A DNA stretch of 64,000 nucleotides from Deminuibacter soli (GCF_003412455.1 NZ_QTJU01000001.1:1302001-1366000); one strand, 5' to 3'. Positions 16,761-25,564 are shown, numbered from the stretch's first letter. Made by a program: numbers and translations. Notes: generated by a model not told the origin, from the sequence alone.

Positions 16761-17336
16761 ATGAAACAACTGGAAGATATCATCCGTGACAGGCGCAGTG
16801 TTAGCCCTGGAAAACTGAATGGCAAAAAAATAGCCAACGAAACCATACAACAGCTGCTGCAGCTGGCCGACTGGGCGCCTACACATGGCCGCACCGAGCC
16901 CTGGCGCTTTGTAGTATATGCAGGCGGGGCAGCACAGCGTTTTTGCAACGATCACGCAGAACTGTACAAAGCCAACACACCTGAAGAAAAATATTTGCAG
17001 GCTACGTACGATAAATTCCTGCACATGGGCGACAATGCATCGCATATTATTGCCGTGTACAGCAAAAGAGGTGAAAACCCCAACATCCCCGTACTGGAAG
17101 AAATTGCAGCTACCGCATGCGCTGTGCAGAATATACTGCTGGGCGCAGAAGAACAGGGTATTGCCGTATTGTGGAGCACCGGCGGTATGACGCTGAAACC
17201 AGCCATGAAACAGTATTTCCAGCTGCGTGAAGAAGACACCATGATGGGCTTGCTGTACATGGGTTACAGCGACAATGTAGACAAAACAGGCAAACGCGCC
17301 GTTCCGCTCGAAGAAAAAGTGCAGTGGCACCAATAA
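16761..17336 (+). CDS. nitroreductase family protein
   Basis: A 191-residue flavin-dependent oxidoreductase domain. RDRRSVSPGKL (9-19) is the FMN-phosphate motif, WAPTHGRTEPWRFVV contains the family's conserved prolines and Trp, and GIAVLWSTGG and GLLYMGYSD are the C-terminal FMN/NAD(P)H-binding strands. It resembles the small YdjA-type nitroreductases. The substrate is unknown. It sits between murA (12 bp upstream) and gmk (10 bp downstream) on one apparent transcript, though a metabolic connection is not obvious. Confidence 0.88.
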   Translation: MKQLEDIIRDRRSVSPGKLNGKKIANETIQQLLQLADWAPTHGRTEPWRFVVYAGGAAQRFCNDHAELYKANTPEEKYLQATYDKFLHMGDNASHIIAVYSKRGENPNIPVLEEIAATACAVQNILLGAEEQGIAVLWSTGGMTLKPAMKQYFQLREEDTMMGLLYMGYSDNVDKTGKRAVPLEEKVQWHQ

Positions 17337-17346
17337 AAACAAGCTT

Positions 17347-17922
17347 ATGTCAGCAGCAAAAGGAAAAATCATCATCATCACCGCTCCATCCGGTGCCGGT
17401 AAAACTTCTATCACGCGTTACCTGTTGCATAAATACCCGCAACTGGCATTTTCCATTTCTGCGGCTACCAGGCAGGCACGTGGTACAGAGAAAAATGGTG
17501 TGGATTATTACTTCATGAGCGAACAGGAGTTTCAGCAGAAGATACAGGAAAATGCTTTTGTAGAATGGGAAATGGTGTACGAAGGCAAATACTACGGCAC
17601 GCTGAAAAGCGAGCTGGAACGCATCTGGAGCGAGAACAAAGTGCCGATGCTGGATATTGATGTAAAAGGTGCTATTCACGTGCAGCAGCAGTATCCCAGC
17701 CAGTCATTATCGGTATTTATTGAACCGCCTTCTGTAGATGAGCTGCGCAAGCGCCTGCAAAGCCGCGGCACCGAAACAGAAGAAAGCTTGCAGACAAGGG
17801 TAAACAAGGCAGCGTATGAAATCTCTTTCAAGCATCATTTCAATAGTGAAATTATCAATGATGATTTGCACAGGGCCTGCCAGGAAACCGAGAACGTGAT
17901 TAAAAAATTCCTGGGCTGGTAA
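17347..17922 (+). CDS. gmk: guanylate kinase
   Basis: Phosphorylates GMP to GDP with ATP, needed for nucleotide pools and (p)ppGpp-related metabolism. The 191-residue protein has the P-loop APSGAGKTS (13-21), SISAATRQARGTEKNGVDYYF (GMP-binding region with the Arg/Tyr pair), EWEMVYEGKYYGT and LDIDVKGAIHVQ. The length is normal. Preceded by the nitroreductase at 10 bp, followed by an SDR gene at 41 bp; all are on the plus strand, so murA-nitroreductase-gmk-SDR could be one operon. Confidence 0.96.
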   Translation: MSAAKGKIIIITAPSGAGKTSITRYLLHKYPQLAFSISAATRQARGTEKNGVDYYFMSEQEFQQKIQENAFVEWEMVYEGKYYGTLKSELERIWSENKVPMLDIDVKGAIHVQQQYPSQSLSVFIEPPSVDELRKRLQSRGTETEESLQTRVNKAAYEISFKHHFNSEIINDDLHRACQETENVIKKFLGW

Positions 17923-17963
17923 AACGCTTTGCTGTAAATTGAAGTGAACCATACGCTTGTTAT

Positions 17964-18782
17964 ATGTCATTTCAGCAACAAACCGTTTTTATTACAGGCG
18001 CCAGCAGGGGCATTGGTAAAGCCATTGCACTAAAACTGGCAGCAGCAGGAGCCAATATAGTTATTGCCGCCAAAAGCGTGGAAGAAGACCCGCGCCTTGG
18101 CGGCACTATTTTTTCAGCAGCAGCAGAAGTAGAAGCAGCAGGCGGAAAGGCGCTCGCCGTGCAAACCGATATACGTGACGAAGAACAGATTGCCGCTGCC
18201 GTGCAAAAAGCAGCAGACCGCTTTGGCGGTATCGATATTGTGATCAACAATGCCAGCGCCATTCAGCTTACCGGCACACCCCAAACCACCCTCAAGCGAT
18301 TTAACCTAATGTACGACATCAATGTGCGCGGTACCTTCCTGGTGGTGCAGCATTGCCTGCCGTATTTGCTGAAGGGGCATAACCCGCATATTCTTACCTT
18401 ATCACCTCCCATCAGCCTGCAGCAAAAATGGTTGTCGCCCCATGTGGCTTATACTATGAGCAAATTCAACATGAGTATGCTAACACTTGGCTGGGCAGGT
18501 GAATTTAAAGAAGCGGGTATTGCCGCCAATGCCCTGTGGCCGCGAACCACCATTGCCACTGCCGCAGTGAAAAACCTGCTGGGCGGCGATGCACTCATTA
18601 AAATGAGCCGTACGCCCGATATTATTGCAGATGCCGCTTACTTTATTCTCAGCAAAACCAACCTCGCTTACACAGGCCGTACGTTTATAGATGAAGAAGT
18701 ACTGGCTGCCGAAGGCATTACCGACCTTGCGAAGTATGCCGTAGAACCGGGTGGGCAACTGTATCCTGATTTATTTATCTAA
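17964..18782 (+). CDS. short-chain dehydrogenase/reductase, HSDL2-like
   Basis: A 272-residue NAD(P)-dependent oxidoreductase with a Rossmann fold. TGASRGIGKA (11-20) is the cofactor loop and INNAS a structural motif; the catalytic Ser lies in LTLSPP and Tyr/Lys in YTMSK. The long loop after the first strands (EEDPRLGGTIFSAAAEVEAAGG) and NALWPRTTIATAAVKNL match the HSDL2/peroxisomal-type SDR group, whose substrate is not known. A hairpin (18800-18819) follows at 17 bp. Confidence 0.87.
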   Translation: MSFQQQTVFITGASRGIGKAIALKLAAAGANIVIAAKSVEEDPRLGGTIFSAAAEVEAAGGKALAVQTDIRDEEQIAAAVQKAADRFGGIDIVINNASAIQLTGTPQTTLKRFNLMYDINVRGTFLVVQHCLPYLLKGHNPHILTLSPPISLQQKWLSPHVAYTMSKFNMSMLTLGWAGEFKEAGIAANALWPRTTIATAAVKNLLGGDALIKMSRTPDIIADAAYFILSKTNLAYTGRTFIDEEVLAAEGITDLAKYAVEPGGQLYPDLFI

Positions 18783-18799
18783 TGATAGTACATAAAAAA

Positions 18800-18819
18800 G
18801 CAGGCTCAAATGAGCCTGC
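18800..18819. terminator. hairpin after the SDR gene
   Basis: Palindrome GCAGGCTCA-AA-TGAGCCTGC. The right side has no T-run, but the left has six A's, so it is a textbook intrinsic terminator only for minus-strand transcription; for the SDR gene it may act as an RNA 3' end stabiliser. Confidence 0.5.
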
Positions 18820-19051
18820 ATACAAATACATGGGGGTTCAGCTATATCTTATCAGCTGTTCACACTGTGAAACAGTTTGTGTAATCGGGAAGTACTAATA
18901 CAGGAAATAAAACAACGGCAGAAACACCGGTAAAATGCGCGTAGCGAGGGCCGCGTTTTAGCATAGATCAGTAATTAAAAATTAAGATAATACTAACAAT
19001 CCGCATTTGCAATAGGTTAAAGAAAAAATCATGGGAAGTTGGTATTGGCGT

Positions 19052-19080
19052 GAATCGTCAGCCGTCAGTCGTGAGTGACC
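19052..19080. repeat. GAATCGTCAGCCGTCAG word repeat, second copy
   Basis: Shares GAATCGT(S)AGCCGT(S)AG with 10204-10220 and continues with further CGTGAGT units. Intergenic. Confidence 0.5.
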
Positions 19081-19166
19081 TGAGCGAGTATTAAACCTAT
19101 CGCCGGAGGTGATTTAGGGCAAACAGGCTCGCAGCCTGAAGCTCGTGGCTGTTCTCCTGTCGTGAT

Positions 19167-19206
19167 AAAAAAATGCCCCGGTAGCAATAAAGCTGCCGGG
19201 GCATTT
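19167..19206 (-). terminator. terminator after lysS
   Basis: 15-bp stem (one G-U) AAATGCCCCGGTAGC/GCTGCCGGGGCATTT, 6-base loop, preceded on the left by A's that give a U-run on the minus strand. Confidence 0.88.
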
Positions 19207-19227
19207 GTATCGGTTAAACTGAAGCAG

Positions 19228-20775
19228 TTATTCTTCCGTTTTTGTTGTTTGTGGTTCGTTGGTTTTCTCGGGGCGCATTTGCGGGAACAGCAGTACGTCC
19301 TGGATGGAAGGCTGGTTGGTTAACAGCATTACCAAACGGTCGATACCGATACCGATGCCCGATGTTGGCGGCATGCCGTATTCCAGTGCACGCAAAAAGT
19401 CGTAGTCGATGTACATGGCTTCGTCATCACCGCGTTCCATCAGTTTTACCTGGTCTTCGAAGCGTTCGCGCTGGTCAATGGGATCGTTCAGCTCGGTATA
19501 GGCATTGGCCAGTTCCTTGCCGTTAATCATCAGCTCAAAACGTTCTACCAGTCCGGGTTTGCTGCGATGTTTTTTGGTGAGCGGGCTCATTTCAACCGGG
19601 TAATCGATAATGAAAGTCGGTTGTATGTAAGTGTGCTCGCTGGTATTGCCAAACAGTTCATCAATCAGTTTGCCTTTGCCCATGCTCGGCGTTACGCCAA
19701 TATGCAGCTGTTTGCAGGTAGCACGCAGCTGGTCTTCATCCATGGCGCTTACGTCAATGCCGGTATTTTCTTTAATGGCATCGTGTATGGATATGCGCTT
19801 GAACGGCGCTTTAAAGCTGATAATTTTATCACCAACAGGCACATCGGTAGTACCATGTACCGCAATAGCCAGGCGCTCGAACAGCTGCTCGGTTACTTCC
19901 ATCATCCACAGGTAATCTTTGTATGCAGTATACCATTCCAGCACGGTAAACTCGGGGTTGTGCGTTCTGTCCATACCCTCGTTACGGAAATTGCGGCTGA
20001 ACTCGTATACCCAGTCAAACCCTGCAACAATCAGTCTTTTCAGGTACAATTCATTGGCAATACGCAGGTACAGCGGAATGTCCAGCGCATTGTGGTGTGT
20101 GGTAAACGGACGTGCAGCGGCACCGCCGGGGATAGACTGCAATACGGGCGTATCTACTTCCAGGGCACCCTGTTGGTTCAGGAAGTCGCGGATGGTATTG
20201 ATGATACGGGTACGTTTTACAAACGTGTCACGTACTTCGGGATTCACAATCAGGTCTGCATAACGCTGGCGGTAGCGGAATTCAGGATCGGTTACTGCAT
20301 CAAACACATTGCCTTCTGCATCCCTTTTCACCACCGGTAATGGCTTCAGTGATTTGGTAAGCAGGGTAAATGTTTGCGCATGAACCGAGGTTTCGCCGGT
20401 GCGGGTAATAAATACAAAACCGCTCACGCCAATGATGTCACCCAGGTCCAGGTGTTTCACCACTTTGTCAAATAAGGTCTTGTCTTCACCAGGGCAGATA
20501 TCGTCTTTCTTCACATACAGCTGAATCTGTCCCTTACTGTCCTGTATTTTGATAAAGAACACCTTGCCCTTATCGTTGATGGTCATAACACGACCTGCAA
20601 CGGTAACGCTGGCAAACTGATCTTTGTTTTCTTCTGTAAACTGCGCCTTGATATCGCCGGAGTAGTGGCTCACGGGGAACAAGGGTGCCGGGTACGCATC
20701 GATACCCAGTTGCGTAAGCTCCTGGAGTTTTTCCCTGCGTATTATTTCCTGCTCAGACAAATGCTGGTAACTCAT
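19228..20775 (-). CDS. lysS: lysyl-tRNA synthetase, class II
   Basis: Charges tRNA-Lys. The 515-residue protein has the N-terminal OB-fold anticodon-binding domain (about 55-160, with VTVAGRVMTINDKGKVFFIK) and a class II catalytic core. Motif 1 is near FVKRTRIINTIRDFLNQQG, motif 2 is EFSRNFRNEGMDRTHNPEFT, and motif 3 near the end is GIGIGIDRLVMLLTNQPSI. The length matches bacterial LysRS. The C-terminal extension is Glu/Thr-rich and short. The gene stands alone with a -7 box 20 bp upstream and its own terminator. Confidence 0.97.
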   Translation of the reverse strand: MSYQHLSEQEIIRREKLQELTQLGIDAYPAPLFPVSHYSGDIKAQFTEENKDQFASVTVAGRVMTINDKGKVFFIKIQDSKGQIQLYVKKDDICPGEDKTLFDKVVKHLDLGDIIGVSGFVFITRTGETSVHAQTFTLLTKSLKPLPVVKRDAEGNVFDAVTDPEFRYRQRYADLIVNPEVRDTFVKRTRIINTIRDFLNQQGALEVDTPVLQSIPGGAAARPFTTHHNALDIPLYLRIANELYLKRLIVAGFDWVYEFSRNFRNEGMDRTHNPEFTVLEWYTAYKDYLWMMEVTEQLFERLAIAVHGTTDVPVGDKIISFKAPFKRISIHDAIKENTGIDVSAMDEDQLRATCKQLHIGVTPSMGKGKLIDELFGNTSEHTYIQPTFIIDYPVEMSPLTKKHRSKPGLVERFELMINGKELANAYTELNDPIDQRERFEDQVKLMERGDDEAMYIDYDFLRALEYGMPPTSGIGIGIDRLVMLLTNQPSIQDVLLFPQMRPEKTNEPQTTKTEE

Positions 20776-20795
20776 ATTCCTGTTTTAAAGGACTG

Positions 20796-20803
20796 CAAAA
20801 GTA
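20796..20803 (-). promoter_or_regulatory. -7 box for lysS
   Basis: Minus strand TACTTTTG, an exact TAnnTTTG match 20 bp before the lysS ATG; -33 not clear. Confidence 0.45.
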
Positions 20804-20916
20804 GCTGATGCAGGGCGAAGTTGTATGTTTTACGCCAAGAAAGTAATGTGTTTGCGGTTATCAACCTGTTTTGGATCAAGCATTTTGACTTCTTTATCCC
20901 TCAAACCGGTTGGGAG

Positions 20917-21065
20917 GGTTCAAGGGGTTTCAAAGTTCAAGCGTTCAATGAAGCGGTTGGTTTCCAAGCAAAAATGTCGGTTAAATTGAACTTTTGAACA
21001 ATTTGAACATTTGAACCGCTCTTGTACCATAACCAACGTTAAACCTGAAACTTTAAACATTGAAA
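20917..21065. repeat. degenerate GTTCAA/TTGAAC word array upstream of the DUF885 gene
   Basis: Words such as GGTTCAAGG, AAAGTTCAAGCGTTCAA, TTTTGAACAATTTGAAC and TTTGAACC, ending in TTTAAACATTGAAAC, recur about every 10-15 bases over 150 bp. A second tract lies at 22928-23012, on the other side of the same gene. It fills most of the 378-bp gap between lysS and the DUF885 gene. Confidence 0.55.
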
Positions 21066-21153
21066 CGCATCTCCCCACCTGCTCCGCAGGAGTTGTAAGA
21101 CCCAACATTAATCCCGCCTTTTTTCTATCTTCCGGCAAAATTGAACGTACAGC

Positions 21154-22926
21154 ATGAAAAAATTACTGATGGTATTACTGGCCGGGGCCGCAGCGGCTGG
21201 CTGCCATACGGGTACCAATACTGCCAAAACACCCAATACTGCATTGGCAAACCTGTTTAACAGCTACTATGAAGATCGCATGCAGCTGTTTCCGCTGGAA
21301 GCCACTTTCAACGGCGACAACCGTTACAACGACCAGCTGCCGGTTGATTTTACCGACAGCTACCGCGCTAAACTCAAAACCTTTTTTCAACGTTACCAGG
21401 ATTCTATCGGCCAGTACAAACGTGACGAGCTGAGTGAGAACGACCAGGTTAGCTACGATATTTTCACCTATGAAATGAAAACCAGCCTGGACGGGCTGCA
21501 GTTTCACGACAACTACATGCCTGCCAACCAGTTCTGGGGTCTTACGCTCACACTGGGCCAGCTGGGCAGCGGCGAAGGCGCACAGCCTTTTAAAACCGTG
21601 CAGGATTATGATATGTGGCTGAAGCGTGCCGCAGGTTTCAGTGCCTGGACTGACAGTGCTATTGCGTATTTCGGCAAAGGTATTGCCGACAGCACGGTAC
21701 TGCCCCGTACACTGGTGGTAAAAGTGATTCCGCAAATGGATGCCATGGTTACACCGGATGCCACCAAAAGTATTTTTTACGGTCCCATTGCAAAAATGCC
21801 CGCTACATTCAGTGATGCAGATAAAAAACGCCTGACCGATGCCTATGTGCAGCTGATTAAAACACAGTTAGTGCCCGCCTATCTTAAGCTAGGCACTTAC
21901 CTTAAAACACAATACCTGCCACATGCGCGCAGCACCAGCGGCATCAGCGCCATACCCAATGGCGACAAATACTACGCTTACCTGGCGCATTACTGGACAA
22001 CCACCAATAAACAACCGGAAGACATTTACAATACCGGTTTAAGCGAAGTAAAACGCATCCGTGGATTGATGGACAGCGTAAAAACGGCCGTACATTTCAA
22101 CGGCAGCCTGGATTCGTTTTTCCAGTACATGAAAACAAACCCGCTGTTTACCCCATACAAAACACCGAAAGAAGTGCTGGATGCCTTTCATTCCATTCAC
22201 GCACGCATGACGCCCAACCTGGCAAAGATGTTTGGCCGCACACCCAAAACACCGTTTGAAATACGGCAGACAGAAGCCTTCCGCGCGGCCAGTGCCAGCG
22301 CAGAATACAACCAGGGCTCGCCTGACGGTACAAGACCAGGCATTTTCTATGTGCCGATTGTAGACGCCACCAAATTCAATACCACCAGCGGCATGGAAAG
22401 CCTGTTTTTGCACGAAGCCATACCGGGGCATCATTACCAGATAAGTCTTACCCAGGAAAACAACGACCTGCCTAAATTCAGGCGCTTCCTTGGCTACGGT
22501 GCTTACCAGGAAGGCTGGGCTTTGTATTGCGAAAGCCTGGGCAAAGAGCTGGGATTATATACCGACCCCTACCAGTACATGGGCGCACTGGGCGATGAAA
22601 TGCACCGTGCCGTTCGCCTGGTAGTAGATGTGGCAATACACACCAAGGGTATGACACGCGAAGAAGCCATTAAATACATGATGGAAAACGAGCCGATCAG
22701 TGAAGACGGCGCTACTGCCGAAATTGAGCGTTATATGGCCATCCCCGGCCAGGCGCTGAGCTATAAAATCGGTGCACTGAAAATACGCGAGCTGCGCAAT
22801 AAATACGAGCAGCAGCTGGGCGCCAAATTCAAGCTGTCAGCCTTTCACGATGAATTCCTGAAAGACGGCGCCATGCCACTCGACGTGATCGAGAAAAAAA
22901 TGGACGCCTGGGCTGCGAAGCAGTAG
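21154..22926 (+). CDS. DUF885 lipoprotein, putative metallopeptidase
   Basis: A 590-residue exported lipoprotein: MKKLLMVLLAGAAAAGC is a signal peptide with the lipobox AAGC (Cys17). The body matches DUF885 over its length, with FPLEATFNGD near the start and the zinc-binding motif HEAIPGHHYQ (His420, Glu421, His427), followed by GYGAYQEGWALYCESLGKE, supplying the third ligand region, and a helical C-terminus. The family is related to M2/M32-type gluzincins and is presumed to be a periplasmic or surface peptidase; the substrate is unknown. It is monocistronic and bordered on both sides by GTTCAA-type repeats. Confidence 0.88.
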   Translation: MKKLLMVLLAGAAAAGCHTGTNTAKTPNTALANLFNSYYEDRMQLFPLEATFNGDNRYNDQLPVDFTDSYRAKLKTFFQRYQDSIGQYKRDELSENDQVSYDIFTYEMKTSLDGLQFHDNYMPANQFWGLTLTLGQLGSGEGAQPFKTVQDYDMWLKRAAGFSAWTDSAIAYFGKGIADSTVLPRTLVVKVIPQMDAMVTPDATKSIFYGPIAKMPATFSDADKKRLTDAYVQLIKTQLVPAYLKLGTYLKTQYLPHARSTSGISAIPNGDKYYAYLAHYWTTTNKQPEDIYNTGLSEVKRIRGLMDSVKTAVHFNGSLDSFFQYMKTNPLFTPYKTPKEVLDAFHSIHARMTPNLAKMFGRTPKTPFEIRQTEAFRAASASAEYNQGSPDGTRPGIFYVPIVDATKFNTTSGMESLFLHEAIPGHHYQISLTQENNDLPKFRRFLGYGAYQEGWALYCESLGKELGLYTDPYQYMGALGDEMHRAVRLVVDVAIHTKGMTREEAIKYMMENEPISEDGATAEIERYMAIPGQALSYKIGALKIRELRNKYEQQLGAKFKLSAFHDEFLKDGAMPLDVIEKKMDAWAAKQ

Positions 22927-22927
22927 A

Positions 22928-23012
22928 AATGTTCAAAAAGTTTAAGAGTTCAAAGGTTCAATTGGGGTATAGGTGCACGGATAATTGAACATCAGAACGC
23001 CGGAACCTCTTG
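22928..23012. repeat. degenerate GTTCAA word array downstream of the DUF885 gene
   Basis: Contains ATGTTCAAAAAG, GAGTTCAAAGGTTCAATT and ATTGAACATC. Same kind of words as 20917-21065. Confidence 0.5.
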
Positions 23013-23015
23013 AAC

Positions 23016-23060
23016 AAGAAGACTAAAGGCGCGCCCGCAGGGCGCGCCTTTAGTCTTCTT
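23016..23060 (+). terminator. 20-bp perfect-stem terminator overlapping the XRE gene end
   Basis: Perfect 20-bp inverted repeat (23016-23035/23041-23060, loop CGCAG). The right arm includes the last codons of the minus-strand regulator gene (stop at 23050-23052), so this hairpin serves both converging genes and half of it is coding. Confidence 0.8.
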
Positions 23061-23256
23061 TGTACTCCAGTATATCTGCAGGCTGGCAATCCAGCACTTT
23101 ACAAATGGCTTCAAGGGTGCTGAAGCGTATTGCTTTTGCCTTACCTGTTTTGAGAATAGAAAGGTTGGATAGGGTTAGACCTACCTTTTCAGACAATTCA
23201 TTCAGCGACATTTTCCGCTTGGCCATCATTACATCAAGGTTTACAATAATCGGCAT
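23050..23256 (-). CDS. small XRE-family transcriptional regulator
   Basis: A 68-residue Cro/C1-type DNA-binding protein made almost only of the helix-turn-helix: MSLNELSEKVGLTLSNLSIL (16-35) with recognition helix TLSNLSILKTG, followed by FSTLEAICKVLDCQPADILEY, the fourth and fifth helices typical of the YozG-like group. It begins 3 bp after the DUF2975 gene, an arrangement common in Firmicutes and Bacteroidota where the regulator controls the pair; this control is inferred. Its 3' end lies inside the terminator stem. Confidence 0.88.
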   Translation of the reverse strand: MPIIVNLDVMMAKRKMSLNELSEKVGLTLSNLSILKTGKAKAIRFSTLEAICKVLDCQPADILEYKED

Positions 23257-23259
23257 GGC

Positions 23260-23811
23260 TTATACAGTTAATTCGTTTTCTGATTGAATTTCAATTCCTC
23301 TTTTAAAAATCTGCGCGATGATAAATAGCACAACCGCCATAAACAGCCATACATCGGCCCCGCCCAGGCGCAGGTATTGTGTATCGGGCATTTTAATGCC
23401 TTTTCCCACCAGCCATTCGGTATACTTAACGCCATACCAGCAAAACAAGCCGATAACCAGCGTGATATAAGACGAAAGGAAAAGAAATCGCCGCACCTTA
23501 TCGCTGAAAGGCAGGGCCATATCCAGGTCTTTCTTGTACAGCATTTTTACGATCAGGAAAAACAACCAGGCCTTCATCACCGCAACAATGCTCAATAGCA
23601 GGGTTACTACAAAAAAATACCCGTGATCGTGCTGGAAAAGCGCCGATAAGTCAACCTGCTGCCAGAGATGCGTAACAATACCCGGGTTGGCAATGGCAAA
23701 AATGGCGTTCGCAATAAAACCGCCGGCTTCTATACACAGACCTGTAAATAAGAGCCATGAAAGAACAAGCAGTACGTTCAGCGTTTGCCTGATAGTGATT
23801 TTAATTTCCAT
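23260..23811 (-). CDS. DUF2975 membrane protein
   Basis: A 183-residue protein starting at the ATG at 23811 (an extended frame to 23862 adds non-conserved residues). Four hydrophobic helices are visible: LNVLLVLSWLLFTGLCI, FFVVTLLLSIVAVMKAWLFFLI, FLFLSSYITLVIGLFCWYG and VWLFMAVVLFIIAQIF, ending in the motif FKRGIEIQSENELTV, diagnostic for DUF2975 (RGxxLqeEnDlTV). The function is unknown. It is co-transcribed with the XRE regulator. Confidence 0.88.
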   Translation of the reverse strand: MEIKITIRQTLNVLLVLSWLLFTGLCIEAGGFIANAIFAIANPGIVTHLWQQVDLSALFQHDHGYFFVVTLLLSIVAVMKAWLFFLIVKMLYKKDLDMALPFSDKVRRFLFLSSYITLVIGLFCWYGVKYTEWLVGKGIKMPDTQYLRLGGADVWLFMAVVLFIIAQIFKRGIEIQSENELTV

Positions 23812-23984
23812 GATGACTGTTTTGGTATGAGGCAAAAGTAATGAATATTTATTGATAAACAATAAAAATAGATCAAAATTTGATAAATAACCCGCTTACT
23901 GCATCATACATGCCATAATTTGCTGAACAATAAATATTTAATTAAAGTATTCACTCCCCAGCGTCACCTGCATTGTTTTTGAAT

Positions 23985-24035
23985 AATTAAATCATTGAAC
24001 AATTGACACTTCATCAATTAAACAATCAAACCATT
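23985..24035. repeat. AT-rich ATTGAACAATTGACA word tract
   Basis: Degenerate words (ATCATTGAACAATTGACA, CATCAATTAAACAATCAAACC) similar in style to the GTTCAA arrays, within the 259-bp gap before the GT4 gene. No promoter or RNA gene was recognised in the rest of the gap. Confidence 0.35.
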
Positions 24036-24070
24036 TATTACAATCTGACCATCTTCCCGATCTTTGCGAA

Positions 24071-25180
24071 ATGCGCATTGTTATCAAAACCAATCCATCG
24101 TTTACGGTTCCGCAAACGGCAGCGGGTATTTATGTTCATGAGCTGGTTTCACGCTGGATTCTGCAGGATAGTGTGAGTGAATTTACCTGCATCACCGACG
24201 GCGACCCGGTTGCCGGTAACGGACTTTGTTCGCGTACCCTGGCTGTAACACCGGCCATTAAGGGCGAAATATCTGCGCGTTTCTGGTACGACGTGAAACT
24301 GCCGGGTGTGCTGAAAAAGGAAAAAACCGGTTTGTTTATCGGTGCAGAAAGTTATGGCAGTTTAACGGCAGGCACCCGCCAGCTATTGCTGGTACCACAC
24401 CTGGCTTTTCTGCAGCAGCGCAAAATGTTTTTGCCACACGAAAAAATTGCCTGGCTGGGTAAAATGGTGCGCAAGGCTACGCATGTAGTGGTGCCGTCTG
24501 CCTTTGCCAAGGCGCAGCTGGAAAAACACACGCAGCTGCCTGCCGACAAAATAACGGTGCTACACGCAGCCGCAGGCCCGCACTATGAGCCGGTAAGCTG
24601 GGCGCAGCGCGAGCAAACCAAGGTAACCTATGCCGGTGCCTGCGAATACTTTTTATGCTATGGCACCCTGTATCAATACCGCAACATCGGTTTACTGCTG
24701 AAAGCCTTTTCTGTGTTTAAAAAATGGCAGAAAAGCAACATGAAACTGGTGATTGTGGGCGATACCCCGGGTAAGTATGCGGCAGAGCTGGACATGCTGG
24801 ATACCTATAAATACCGCAGTGATGTAGAAATGCTCGATCCGCAAAACACGCAAACCATGGCGCAGCTGGTGGCAGGCGCTTATGCTGTAGTGCACCCCTC
24901 TTCATATGAAGATATTGGCATGCAGGCGCTGGAAGCCATGGCCAGCGGGGTTCCGGTGATTGCTGCCGACGCAGGTGCCATACCCGAGCTGTGCGGCGAT
25001 GCGGCGCTATATGCACCCGCAGGTGATGTTGAGGCGCTGGGCCAGCAAATGATTAAGGTATATAAAGACGAATCGCTGCGGGAGCAGGCCATTGAAAAGG
25101 GAAAACAACGCGCCACCCAATACAGCTGGAATAACCAGGCCGCCCAACTGGCTGCCCTTGCAGCCCGATTACACGGTTAA
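24071..25180 (+). CDS. GT4 family glycosyltransferase
   Basis: A 369-residue retaining glycosyltransferase with a GT-B fold. The N-terminal half shows the early strand MRIVIKTN and THVVVPSAFAKAQLEKH, the family's PS-F-K motif. The C-terminal half has FLCYGTLYQYRNIGLLLKAF, MKLVIVGDTPG, and the EX7E motif in EDIGMQALEAMASGVPVIAA followed by GAIPELCGDAALY. No membrane segment. The acceptor is unknown; a surface glycan is likely. The gene is not near the 5-10 kb cluster and stands alone before gldC. Confidence 0.9.
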   Translation: MRIVIKTNPSFTVPQTAAGIYVHELVSRWILQDSVSEFTCITDGDPVAGNGLCSRTLAVTPAIKGEISARFWYDVKLPGVLKKEKTGLFIGAESYGSLTAGTRQLLLVPHLAFLQQRKMFLPHEKIAWLGKMVRKATHVVVPSAFAKAQLEKHTQLPADKITVLHAAAGPHYEPVSWAQREQTKVTYAGACEYFLCYGTLYQYRNIGLLLKAFSVFKKWQKSNMKLVIVGDTPGKYAAELDMLDTYKYRSDVEMLDPQNTQTMAQLVAGAYAVVHPSSYEDIGMQALEAMASGVPVIAADAGAIPELCGDAALYAPAGDVEALGQQMIKVYKDESLREQAIEKGKQRATQYSWNNQAAQLAALAARLHG

Positions 25181-25192
25181 ATTGCGATATTG

Positions 25193-25200
25193 TACTTTTG
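25193..25200 (+). promoter_or_regulatory. -7 box for gldC
   Basis: TACTTTTG, exact TAnnTTTG, 19 bp before the gldC ATG. No -33 TTTG at the usual distance. Confidence 0.4.
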
Positions 25201-25219
25201 TGCTTCTTAAAAAAGTGAT

Positions 25220-25564
25220 ATGCATACTTCAACCATTAAGATTAATGTAGAACTGGATAAAGATAAAGTACCCGAAAATATTACCTGGCAGGCAAGCGAT
25301 ACCACCACCGATGAGGCGCAGAAAGCCAGGGCCATGATGATTGCCTTTTGGGATGGTGCTGATAAAAGTGCCCTGCGCATTGACCTGTGGACCAAAGAAA
25401 TGATGGTAGATGAAATGGCCGATTTCTTTTACCAAACCATGATGAGCATGGCCGATACCTACGACCGTGCCACCCATCAGCAGGAACTGGTGAAAGACAT
25501 GAAGGCATTTGCCCAGGCCTTCTACAAAAAATTCAGGGCACTGCAGGAAAAAGAAAACAAATAA
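25220..25564 (+). CDS. gldC: gliding motility protein GldC
   Basis: A 114-residue cytoplasmic protein matching GldC along its length: STIKINVELDKDKVPENITW, then EAQKARAMMIAFWD, LRIDLWTKEMMVDEMADFF and a Lys-rich C-terminal helix. GldC is a Bacteroidota-specific accessory protein found with the gliding and type IX secretion machinery; its biochemical role is not known. Together with the PorG homologue at 29324 it implies T9SS or gliding genes elsewhere in this genome. yqeY follows 39 bp downstream. Confidence 0.92.
   Translation: MHTSTIKINVELDKDKVPENITWQASDTTTDEAQKARAMMIAFWDGADKSALRIDLWTKEMMVDEMADFFYQTMMSMADTYDRATHQQELVKDMKAFAQAFYKKFRALQEKENK

Larger units (their letters stand above)
18783..19227. 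other. intergenic region between convergent SDR and lysS
   Basis: About 445 bp. It holds the hairpin at 18800-18819, a GC-rich imperfect hairpin near 18930-18962, GAATCGTCAGCCGTCAG-type words at 19052-19080, another short hairpin with CAGGCT/AGCCTG near 19125-19139, and the lysS terminator. No coding or tRNA signal was found. Confidence 0.6.

Noticed and set aside
18930-18962. GC-rich imperfect hairpin near 18945 as a small RNA
   Set aside because: Imperfect stem, no promoter match and no T-run; not enough support.
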